DNA of 13,074 nucleotides, taken from contig JAQUFX010000029.1 of the NCBI GenBank assembly GCA_028684435.1, positions 1-13,074 on the forward strand. The letters run 5' to 3'. Source of the DNA: Bacilli bacterium (lineage in GTDB: Bacteria > Bacillota_I > Bacilli_A > RF39 > UBA660). Shown piece by piece: positions 1 to 6,357 of the stretch; the stretch's first letter is position 1; each line of letters begins with the position of its first letter. The position numbers were made by a program, and so were the translations under genes. The notes under the pieces are model-generated. The model did not search any database, was not told where the DNA came from, and worked only from the letters and a program-made list of their open reading frames with translations.

Positions 1-128
1 ATTGTATAAAAAGAATTTTTTAAACCTATTCTTTCAAATACTCCACTTATTAATTCTTTTTCTTCTGGCATCTCAAATAAAGTAAATTTTAAAGATGATG
101 ATCCAGCATTTACACTTAATATTTTCAT
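1..128 (-). CDS. ackA: Acetate kinase, N-terminal fragment (runs off left edge)
   Basis: Acetate kinase interconverts acetate + ATP and acetyl phosphate + ADP in the cytoplasm; in fermenters it makes ATP at the end of the Pta-AckA route. Only the first 42 residues are visible. They begin MKILSVNAGSSSLKF, the family's N-terminal signature, in which Asn and the Ser run bind phosphate and metal. The start at 128 is chosen because GGTGA lies 4 bases upstream, the spacing used by other genes here; the in-frame ATG at 140 lies just before that ribosome binding site and would add only MGEE. A TATAAT box at 145-150 lies between the terminator of the preceding small gene and this start. The rest of the gene, about 350 residues in the family, is outside the window. 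Family identity is very secure from the motif, although the fragment is short. Confidence 0.9.
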   Translation of the reverse strand, partial: MKILSVNAGSSSLKFTLFEMPEEKELISGVFERIGLKNSFYT

Positions 129-144
129 TTCTTCACCCATAGTA

Positions 145-150
145 ATTATA
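145..150 (-). promoter_or_regulatory. -10 box of probable ackA promoter
   Basis: The minus strand reads TATAAT exactly, 17 bases before the ackA ATG, with TG directly in front of it. No convincing -35 box is seen at 16-18 bases because that space is occupied by the upstream terminator hairpin. The implied leader is only about 10 bases. Confidence 0.5.
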
Positions 151-153
151 CAT

Positions 154-181
154 AAAAAAGGATAGTTTTACTATCCTTTTT
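154..181 (-). terminator. Intrinsic terminator of the 54-residue gene
   Basis: An 11-bp perfect stem (155-165 with 171-181, containing GGATAG/CTATCC) with a 5-base loop is followed on the minus strand by a T run. The stem begins within the stop codon (180-182) of the small upstream gene. It ends the thiI-side transcript before ackA. Confidence 0.8.
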
Positions 182-344
182 ACTTTTTTTCTTTAAACTT
201 GATACAATTTTTAGGCTTATGAGCCTCTTTAAAGACATTAATTTTATCTTTATGATTCAAATTAACTCCATATTCATTTAAATATTCATGTAAATATTTT
301 TTTTGATTATTTAAAGTATTATGATTATAACCTTTTAATATCAT
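180..344 (-). CDS. Small basic protein of unknown function (54 aa)
   Basis: An ATG at 344 preceded by AAGGTGAT (spacing 4-5) opens a 54-codon frame, MILKGYNHNT...KFKEKK, closed by TAA. The ribosome binding site matches that of thiI almost base for base, and a strong terminator sits on its stop codon, so it is very likely a real gene. It lies 33 bases after thiI with no hairpin between, so it should be the last gene of the desulfurase-thiI operon. The protein is Lys/Asn-rich and basic, with one Cys (residue 47), no signal peptide and no membrane segment. I do not recognise the family. In B. subtilis the spore protein gene sspA lies next to thiI (from memory) and shares a GVNL tetrapeptide with residues 27-30 here, but the rest does not match, so I do not assign that function. 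Confidence 0.7.
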   Translation of the reverse strand: MILKGYNHNTLNNQKKYLHEYLNEYGVNLNHKDKINVFKEAHKPKNCIKFKEKK

Positions 345-377
345 AAGTATCACCTTATTTATATTATGGATTAAATT

Positions 378-1559
378 TTATAAAATATTATCAAATTTAT
401 TATTTTCTTTTAATATTTTTATTACTTCAATATTTTTTAAAGCTTCATTAATTAATTCTTCATAAGGAATTAAATTTTCATATTCTTCAGCTAAAGAAGA
501 TGCCGGATTAATAACAGGATGATCAGGTACAAATACAGTACAGCAATCTTCATAAGGTAAAATTGATATATCGTACGTTTTAATATTTTTAGCTACATTT
601 ATAATTTCTATTTTATCAAAACAAGCTAAAGGTCTTAAAACTGGTATCTTAACTACTTCATTAATAACTTTCATGCTAGTTAAAGTTTGACTGGCTACTT
701 GACCTACTGATTCACCATTTATTAAAACTTTAGCATTTATTTTGTAACTTAATCTTTCACTAATTCGATACATTATTCTTCTCATTATAGTTATCATATA
801 TTCATGAGGACAATTTTTATAAATAGTTTCTTGAATTTTAGTAAAATTAATAATATGTACTTTTACATAGCCACAATATTCAGATAATTCTCTAGCAAGA
901 GATAATACCTTATTTTTAGCATTTAAACTAGTATGAGGTGGACTTTCAAAATAAATAGCTTCTATTCTTATACCTCTTTTTAAAGCATAATAACCTGCAA
1001 CTGGTGAATCTATTCCTCCACTTAACATTAATAAACCTTTACCTAAAGTACCTACTGGGTATCCCCCAATCCCTTTTATTTTTTCAAAATAAAGATAACT
1101 TTTATTAAATCTTATTTCAATATTTATATTAAGTTCAGGATTATGAACATCAACTTTTTTATTTTTAAATTTATTTAAAATAAGTGAACCTAATTCTTTA
1201 TTTATATCCATACTATTAATGTGATAATTTTTATCACTTCTTTTAGCGTTTACTTTAAAAGTATTAAACTCTTTATCTTTAAGTAATTCCATCAATTTAG
1301 CACTTATTAATTCTAAATTATTATTATCTAATTCATAAGCGATATTAATTTCATGAATTCCAAAAGTATTAGTAAGAACCTCTATTACTTCGTCATAATT
1401 CTCAGTATAAATAAACATTCTCCCTTTATCAAAAATTATTTCATGATTAATATTTATTAAGGCTTTTTTTATATTATCTTTTAAAGTATTAATAAAAAAA
1501 GAAATATTATCTTTTTTAGTATTTAATTCTCCATATTTAATAATTATTATTTTTTTCAT
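378..1559 (-). CDS. thiI: tRNA 4-thiouridine synthase ThiI
   Basis: ThiI adenylates U8 of tRNA and replaces its oxygen with sulfur taken from a cysteine desulfurase, giving the near-UV sensor 4-thiouridine. The 393-residue protein has the usual N-terminal ferredoxin-like and THUMP regions (about 1-165) and a PP-loop ATPase domain with SGGIDSP at 180-186, the ATP pyrophosphatase signature. The family segment YEDCCTVFVPDHP is at about 336-348. There is no C-terminal rhodanese domain, as in Bacillus and unlike E. coli, so a role in thiamine thiazole synthesis is not supported. Start: AAGGTGAT lies 4 bases before ATG at 1559. It follows the desulfurase gene by 9 bases, so the sulfur donor and acceptor are translated from one mRNA. 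The length is normal for the short form. Confidence 0.96.
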   Translation of the reverse strand: MKKIIIIKYGELNTKKDNISFFINTLKDNIKKALININHEIIFDKGRMFIYTENYDEVIEVLTNTFGIHEINIAYELDNNNLELISAKLMELLKDKEFNTFKVNAKRSDKNYHINSMDINKELGSLILNKFKNKKVDVHNPELNINIEIRFNKSYLYFEKIKGIGGYPVGTLGKGLLMLSGGIDSPVAGYYALKRGIRIEAIYFESPPHTSLNAKNKVLSLARELSEYCGYVKVHIINFTKIQETIYKNCPHEYMITIMRRIMYRISERLSYKINAKVLINGESVGQVASQTLTSMKVINEVVKIPVLRPLACFDKIEIINVAKNIKTYDISILPYEDCCTVFVPDHPVINPASSLAEEYENLIPYEELINEALKNIEVIKILKENNKFDNIL

Positions 1560-1568
1560 TTTATCACC

Positions 1569-2690
1569 TTAATTAAGATTATTTAGTTTATCATAAATAT
1601 CAGCAAAAACATTTAAAAAAATATTAATTTCTTCATTACTAGTTAAATGAGACAAACTAATTCTTAAGGTTGTTAAAGCTCTTGTTTTGTCTTTATAAAT
1701 GTTTAATACTGCAGCACTTATTTTGCCACTTGAACAAGCCGTATTAGACCCAACATATATTTGGTGTTTCTCTAAAGCATGAATAAAAGTTTCCGGTTTA
1801 ATATCCATCAAACTAATATTCAAAATATGAGGAATAGAATATTTAGTTTTATTAATTAATATTTTAGGATATTTTTTTAGACTTAAATTTAGCTTTTCAT
1901 TCAATTTAGCTACTTTAGTTTCTTTTTTACTTAAATCACTTGTAGCAATCCTTAAAGCTTTAGATATAGCTACAATAAGGGGTAATGGTGGGGTTCCAGG
2001 TCTTAAATCTTCACTAGAACCATACATAATCGGTTTTATATTAACACCATTTTTTTTATATAAAATCCCTATTCCTTTAGGCCCATATATTTTATGAGCA
2101 CTAAAAGAAGCTAAATCAACATCATTTAAAATAACAGGAACTTTCCCTATCGCTTGAGTCATATCACTATGAAAAATAATATTAGGATTTTCTTTATTAA
2201 TAATTTGTTTAATAGTTTTAAGTGGTTGCCTGATACCTAGCTCACTATTAACAGCACATATACTTACTAAAATAGTATCTTTAGTAATAAGCTTTTTTAA
2301 ATCTTCAAAATCAACAACTCCATTAGAGTCATTATTTACATAATCGATTATAAAATCATTCTTTTCTAAATATTTACATATTCCATATATAGATTCATGC
2401 TCTAATTTAGATACAATTATTCTGCTTCCCTTTTTACCACAAGAAAGAGCTGTTCCTATTAAAGCCATATTATTTGACTCAGTAGCACCACTTGTTATTA
2501 TTAATTCTTTATTATTAATTTTAAAAATTCCACATATTTGTTTTAAAGCCTCATTAAGCAATTCTTTAGACTTTGTTCCTAAACTATGTAAACTATTAGC
2601 GTTTCCAAAATAATCTTTGGTTACTTTATTATAACTATCCAGTATTTCTGGAAGTACTGGAGTAGTAGCTGAGTAATCTAAATAAACCAT
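1569..2690 (-). CDS. nifZ: Cysteine desulfurase (NifS/IscS type, ThiI partner)
   Basis: A PLP enzyme that removes sulfur from cysteine, leaving alanine and an enzyme persulfide. Counting from MVYLDYSATTP, the family N-terminus, the PLP lysine is in SAHK (Lys200), the substrate-binding His in LEHES (His98), and the catalytic Cys in SNTACSSGK (Cys319). HSDMTQAIGK (174-183) is the PLP ring-contact region. The protein is 373 residues, normal for the family. A GTG three codons upstream (2699) lies inside the AGGTGAT ribosome binding site itself, so ATG at 2690 is the better start. It is the first gene of the operon with thiI, which matches the B. subtilis NifZ-ThiI pair known to make 4-thiouridine; I infer that role from position. 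No iscU/sufU scaffold gene is adjacent, which argues against a dedicated Fe-S cluster role. Confidence 0.94.
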   Translation of the reverse strand: MVYLDYSATTPVLPEILDSYNKVTKDYFGNANSLHSLGTKSKELLNEALKQICGIFKINNKELIITSGATESNNMALIGTALSCGKKGSRIIVSKLEHESIYGICKYLEKNDFIIDYVNNDSNGVVDFEDLKKLITKDTILVSICAVNSELGIRQPLKTIKQIINKENPNIIFHSDMTQAIGKVPVILNDVDLASFSAHKIYGPKGIGILYKKNGVNIKPIMYGSSEDLRPGTPPLPLIVAISKALRIATSDLSKKETKVAKLNEKLNLSLKKYPKILINKTKYSIPHILNISLMDIKPETFIHALEKHQIYVGSNTACSSGKISAAVLNIYKDKTRALTTLRISLSHLTSNEEINIFLNVFADIYDKLNNLN

Positions 2691-2708
2691 GCTTATCACC
2701 TAGCAATC

Positions 2709-2737
2709 ATTATAAACTATTGAAAGTAAAAAGGCAA
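2709..2737 (-). promoter_or_regulatory. Promoter of the desulfurase-thiI-small gene operon
   Basis: On the minus strand TTGCCT (-35, 2732-2737) is separated by 17 bases from a perfect TATAAT (-10, 2709-2714). It lies immediately downstream of the ezrA terminator and 18 bases before the desulfurase start, leaving a leader just long enough for the AGGTGAT ribosome binding site. Confidence 0.7.
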
Positions 2738-2761
2738 AAAAAATCACTTATAATGATTTTT
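2736..2761 (-). terminator. Probable terminator of ezrA
   Basis: An 8-bp inverted repeat, AAAAATCA/TGATTTTT (2739-2746 and 2754-2761) with a 7-base loop, runs into eight consecutive T on the minus strand. The stem starts on the ezrA stop codon. It contains only one G:C pair, so termination may be partial and some read-through into the desulfurase operon is possible. Confidence 0.6.
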
Positions 2762-4478
2762 ATTTTTGATAAACTTCGATCAATTTTTTATGAATATCAG
2801 CATCAACTAGAGATATAGAATTAATTGCTTGTTCTAAAGATTCTTTATAATTACCAGCAAAGAATTTCTTTTCGGCTTTTTTTAATCCTTGATTTAGAAC
2901 TGTGTTAAGAGGTTTGAATCTATTACCATATATGATTGTATTTTCAGCGAGTTTTGCAGTTTTTATTGTTTCATTAGTAGTTTTATATAATTTTAAAGTC
3001 AAGTCTCTTGCTGTATCTACTCTAGTATTTAATATTCTTATTGATATTGGTTTTTTATTTAATTCAAATAACATTTCATTTATTGCTTCATTAGCTTCAT
3101 TTAAATGCGTGTAATAATTTTCAGGTATGATAGGTAGTTTATAACTTGATATTTGTTCTTTTGATTTTTTAAGTATACTTTCTATTTCATCAAATTGCTC
3201 ATGAGCTCTCAATTCATCTTCTTTTAACCCACTTAAATTTTTTAATGTTAATTCTAGTTTATCTTCATTTTTAGATAATTTTAAATTAAGATGATCTAAT
3301 TCTTTATTTAATCTTGAAAACGCAAAAGATTTATTACGATAATTTTCAAGGGTTACTTCATAATCATTTTGGATAGCTTTGATATTAATATTCAATTCAT
3401 CAATTATTTTTACTTCTTCATGTGTTAAATCATAACTATATTTTATATCTTCAATTTTTGATGATAATTTACTTATTATATTTAACATCTTTTTTGTCTT
3501 TATAGCAACTTTACGCATATTTTCTTCAAAAGCCTTTTTACTCATTTTTTCATTATCAAAATCATAATATAATGATTCGAAATAAGATAAAATAGTTTTA
3601 AGCTCGAATATGGAATCAGTTAAATTTAATACATTTAATCTATCAAATATATCGGCTATTTTTTTTTCTGATTCAGTAATATTATAATCAATATTTAAAT
3701 AATCTAAATTATAATTTTCTTTTAACATTTTATTATAAATATTTCTTATATCATAAATTTTTATCGGAATTAATTTTTTACCCATAATAATAATTGTTGG
3801 AGCTTCTTCAATGACAACTATTAAGTTCCCAATCGTATCATCTAAAGCTTTTACTATCTTTCCTACTTCACTATAAGCATTACTTTCCATCGCTACTTCA
3901 AAAGATGCAAATAGTTTATCGATATTTTCAAATTGTAATTCAAGTGGGACCTTAACAAAATCATATTCTTCGGAATTTTTATTATATTTTAAATATATTT
4001 CTCGATAATCAGCTTTTAATTTAGTTACTATTTCTCTATTTTTACTTTCACTTAAAGATATTTCTTTTATTTCACTAAGAAGAAAATCACTTTTTGTTTT
4101 AACATAATATATTTCAATTTCTAATTCAGCTATAGCTTTATTTACAATTTTAAATTTTCCTTTTATGCATAAATCTTCTAATTCTAATAATCTATCATTT
4201 AAATTAGGCATATCTTGTTCTTTTATAATTTCATATCTATTTTGCCATAACTTATATTTTTTTTCTAATTCTTTATTATTAATTAATGCTCCTACTTTAT
4301 TAAGCTCATTAAGAATAGCACCAGAAAGAATTAAATTTTTTTCTTTTTCAAGTTGCATTAATATTTCATTATACTTTTTCTTAGTTCGCTTTTTAAGTAT
4401 TATTAATGTTATTAATATTAATATTGCTACTAAAAAAGCATATGCATAACCTAAAATTTCATAGATAGAACCAGTCAT
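2760..4478 (-). CDS. ezrA: Septation ring formation regulator EzrA
   Basis: EzrA is a membrane-anchored, mostly helical protein of Firmicutes that interacts with FtsZ, limits extra Z rings and links division to wall synthesis. The protein (572 residues, close to the usual 560-575) starts with one hydrophobic segment (about 9-28) followed by KKRTKKK, an N-out/C-in single anchor. The rest is a long run of charged heptad-rich helices, as expected for the spectrin-like repeats. The C-terminal IIYGNRFKPLN region (about 515-525) corresponds to the conserved patch near the end of Bacillus EzrA. Start: AGAGGAG is 8 bases before ATG 4478 but only 2 before ATG 4484, so I prefer 4478 (MTGSIYE). The gene has a divergent neighbour and its own terminator. 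Its presence implies a walled, FtsZ-dividing cell. I saw no clear promoter upstream. Confidence 0.92.
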   Translation of the reverse strand: MTGSIYEILGYAYAFLVAILILITLIILKKRTKKKYNEILMQLEKEKNLILSGAILNELNKVGALINNKELEKKYKLWQNRYEIIKEQDMPNLNDRLLELEDLCIKGKFKIVNKAIAELEIEIYYVKTKSDFLLSEIKEISLSESKNREIVTKLKADYREIYLKYNKNSEEYDFVKVPLELQFENIDKLFASFEVAMESNAYSEVGKIVKALDDTIGNLIVVIEEAPTIIIMGKKLIPIKIYDIRNIYNKMLKENYNLDYLNIDYNITESEKKIADIFDRLNVLNLTDSIFELKTILSYFESLYYDFDNEKMSKKAFEENMRKVAIKTKKMLNIISKLSSKIEDIKYSYDLTHEEVKIIDELNINIKAIQNDYEVTLENYRNKSFAFSRLNKELDHLNLKLSKNEDKLELTLKNLSGLKEDELRAHEQFDEIESILKKSKEQISSYKLPIIPENYYTHLNEANEAINEMLFELNKKPISIRILNTRVDTARDLTLKLYKTTNETIKTAKLAENTIIYGNRFKPLNTVLNQGLKKAEKKFFAGNYKESLEQAINSISLVDADIHKKLIEVYQK

Positions 4479-4574
4479 AAGCATTTCTCCTCTATAATAA
4501 ATTTTATCATATTTTAGATATTTTTAATAGCTGTTTATTAATATATTTATTCTTTTTATTAACTAGCTTTAATA

Positions 4575-4590
4575 AATTTTAATTAAAATT
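4575..4590. other. 16-bp perfect AT palindrome between divergent genes
   Basis: AATTTTAATTAAAATT is perfectly self-complementary and lies 10 bases upstream of the -35 box of the plus-strand kinase-like gene, in the 174-base gap it shares with ezrA. It could be an operator or an UP-like A/T element; with base composition this skewed, chance is also credible. Confidence 0.3.
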
Positions 4591-4600
4591 GTCCATATTC

Positions 4601-4629
4601 TTTACAAAAATTCACTTTTATGATATCCT
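4601..4629 (+). promoter_or_regulatory. Probable promoter of the kinase-like gene
   Basis: TTTACA (4601-4606), a 17-base spacer and TATCCT (4624-4629) give a reasonable vegetative promoter 24 bases before the start codon. The -35 has five of six consensus bases, the -10 four of six. Confidence 0.45.
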
Positions 4630-4652
4630 AACTTCCAAAAAAGAGGGATTTT

Positions 4653-5537
4653 ATGGAAACTTTAGTTATAAATAAGACTAATTATAAAAAATTAAAAAAA
4701 CTTGAATTAAATAAAGACATCTGCAATACTGAAAGTAAATTATTTATTTTAGATAATAAAGTAGTAAAAAAATTACTTAAAATTTTTTTTATAAATGAAG
4801 GGGTATATTTTGGTAATAAATTATTAACCATTAATTCTTTGATTGATGCTAAAAATGAAATAAATATAAAAGAATTAATTTTACCAGAAAAACTAGTAGT
4901 CGTTGGTGATAAAGTTGCAGGGTTTTCAATGCCCTATATTAATAATTATAATTTACAATTAATTCTTAGTAGTAAAGATATTCCGATATCTCAAAAAATT
5001 AAATTTTTAAAAGAAATTGGAAAAATCATCGAAAAAATTCAATATATTAAACCATATAATAAGGCATTTTATTTATCCGATATTCATGAATCAAATTTTA
5101 TCTATGATTTAGAAAAAAAAATTGTATGTGCTGTTGATTTAGATGGGTGTAAAATAACTAATAACGAGCCATCACCAATTAAATTTTTATCAACTAATAA
5201 AAATGTTAGTAAATACCCATATAAATATCCCCAAAAAGAAAACAATGTTTATATACCCAATTCAAATACTGAATATTTTTGTTATATGATGATGATTTTA
5301 AATACAATTTCTTATGATCAAATTAATCATTTATCAGAATCTGATTTTTATTTATATTTACAATATTTAAAAGATTTAGGATTTAGTCATGAATTTTTAA
5401 GTCAATTTTATACTATTTATACAAATTCAAACAATAAATTCGAAATAGATACTTTAAATGAGATTCCATCCAATAATAATATAGCTAAAGCCCATTATAA
5501 AGTATTTAAATATAATTATAAAAAATATTTTAATTAA
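4653..5537 (+). CDS. Protein with kinase-like catalytic motifs, function unknown
   Basis: A 294-residue cytoplasmic protein without signal peptide or membrane segment. LSDIHESNFI (141-150) resembles the catalytic loop of kinase-fold enzymes (Asp143 as base, Asn148 for metal), and VDLDG (161-165), preceded by a beta-like stretch, resembles the second metal-binding Asp motif. VVKKLLKIF (37-45) could supply the ATP-binding Lys, and GFSMPYINN (90-98) the hinge. A Gly-rich loop is not evident and the C-terminal lobe is short and Asn/Tyr-rich. The closest pattern I know is kinase-like proteins in which the second motif reads IDxDxF. The substrate (protein or small molecule) cannot be told. It is the only plus-strand gene, alone on its transcript, starting at ATG 4653 after AGAGGG (5-base spacing). 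It converges on mutM with a 7-base gap. Confidence 0.6.
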   Translation: METLVINKTNYKKLKKLELNKDICNTESKLFILDNKVVKKLLKIFFINEGVYFGNKLLTINSLIDAKNEINIKELILPEKLVVVGDKVAGFSMPYINNYNLQLILSSKDIPISQKIKFLKEIGKIIEKIQYIKPYNKAFYLSDIHESNFIYDLEKKIVCAVDLDGCKITNNEPSPIKFLSTNKNVSKYPYKYPQKENNVYIPNSNTEYFCYMMMILNTISYDQINHLSESDFYLYLQYLKDLGFSHEFLSQFYTIYTNSNNKFEIDTLNEIPSNNNIAKAHYKVFKYNYKKYFN

Positions 5538-5544
5538 TATTTTT
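5521..5544. terminator. Possible bidirectional terminator between convergent genes
   Basis: A 9-bp perfect stem (5521-5529 with 5536-5544, loop TTAATT) lies exactly where the kinase-like gene and mutM converge and carries the plus-strand stop codon. T runs flank it on both strands. The stem is entirely A:T, so strength is doubtful. Confidence 0.4.
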
Positions 5545-6354
5545 TTATTTTTGGCATACTTTACAATAATAAGTACTTCGGCCATTTATTTTAACTTTAA
5601 TAATATTATTATGACATTTAGGACATTTTTCTTTATCTTTCATATGAACTTTTAAATATTTTTGGTAATTACCAGTAACACCTATAGTAGCTGTATAAGT
5701 TCTTATCGTAGTGCCTCTATTTAAAATAGCTAAATTAAGTATTTTAATAGCTGAACTAACTATTTTTTTAACTTCATTTAAAGTAATATCTTTACCTAAC
5801 TTAAAAGGATTTATTTCTGAATCATATAACACTTCATTAGCATATATATTACCAAGTCCATTTATAATAGTTTGATCTAGTAGAATAGTTTTGATAGATG
5901 TTTTTTTCTTAATTATTTTTTGATATAACTCATTTGCATCGATATCAAAAGGTTCTAAAGCTAATTTAGAAATTCTTTTATTATTGCCTAATTCTTCTTT
6001 TTTTATTAATTCTACTTTACCAAATTTACGAGTATCATGATATCTAAGAGATATATTATCATCAAATATAAAGATAATATGTTCATGTTTTTCTATTGAT
6101 GAATCTTTATCTTTAATAAAATATTTACCTTCCATTCTTAAATGACTTAATAATATATACTTACCATAATCAAATAATATATATTTACCATTAGTTTTTA
6201 TATCTTTTAATTTATTATTTATTAATAAATTTATACTAAGGCTATCTTTTGATATAATTTTCGGATATAAAACTTTAATATCAGTTATTTTTTTATTTAT
6301 AAGTTCATTCTTTAAAATAGATGCTACAGTTCTTACTTCTGGTAATTCTGGCAT
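5545..6354 (-). CDS. mutM: Formamidopyrimidine-DNA glycosylase (MutM/Fpg)
   Basis: This enzyme excises oxidised purines such as 8-oxoguanine and cuts the abasic site by beta/delta elimination. The N-terminus MPELPEV supplies the catalytic Pro and Glu once Met is removed (the next residue is Arg, where Glu is common). Lys57, HLRMEGKY (71-78, void-filling Met) and DTRKFG (107-112) are in place, followed by the helix-two-turn-helix motif GLGNIYANE (166-174). The C-terminal zinc finger has Cys244, Cys247, Cys264 and Cys267 with Arg259 in NGRST. At 269 residues it is the usual size and looks intact. The start is 3 bases after the polA stop; the TGAGG that serves as ribosome binding site lies in the last codons of polA, so translation is probably coupled. 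The polA-mutM pairing also occurs in Bacillus. Confidence 0.96.
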   Translation of the reverse strand: MPELPEVRTVASILKNELINKKITDIKVLYPKIISKDSLSINLLINNKLKDIKTNGKYILFDYGKYILLSHLRMEGKYFIKDKDSSIEKHEHIIFIFDDNISLRYHDTRKFGKVELIKKEELGNNKRISKLALEPFDIDANELYQKIIKKKTSIKTILLDQTIINGLGNIYANEVLYDSEINPFKLGKDITLNEVKKIVSSAIKILNLAILNRGTTIRTYTATIGVTGNYQKYLKVHMKDKEKCPKCHNNIIKVKINGRSTYYCKVCQK

Positions 6355-6357
6355 ATA

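Noticed and set aside
180..344. Calling the 54-residue protein a small acid-soluble spore protein
   Set aside because: Only position and a GVNL tetrapeptide agree; the conserved GG..TKRLV-like region of that family is missing.
2902..3114. Plus-strand open frame opposite ezrA
   Set aside because: It lies wholly inside the coding region of ezrA on the other strand, lacks a ribosome binding site and reads as the hydrophobic complement of a charged coiled-coil gene.
4165..4449. Plus-strand open frame opposite the N-terminus of ezrA
   Set aside because: Shadow of ezrA; Ser/Phe/Leu-rich composition comes from the complement of Lys/Glu/Asn codons and no start signals are present.
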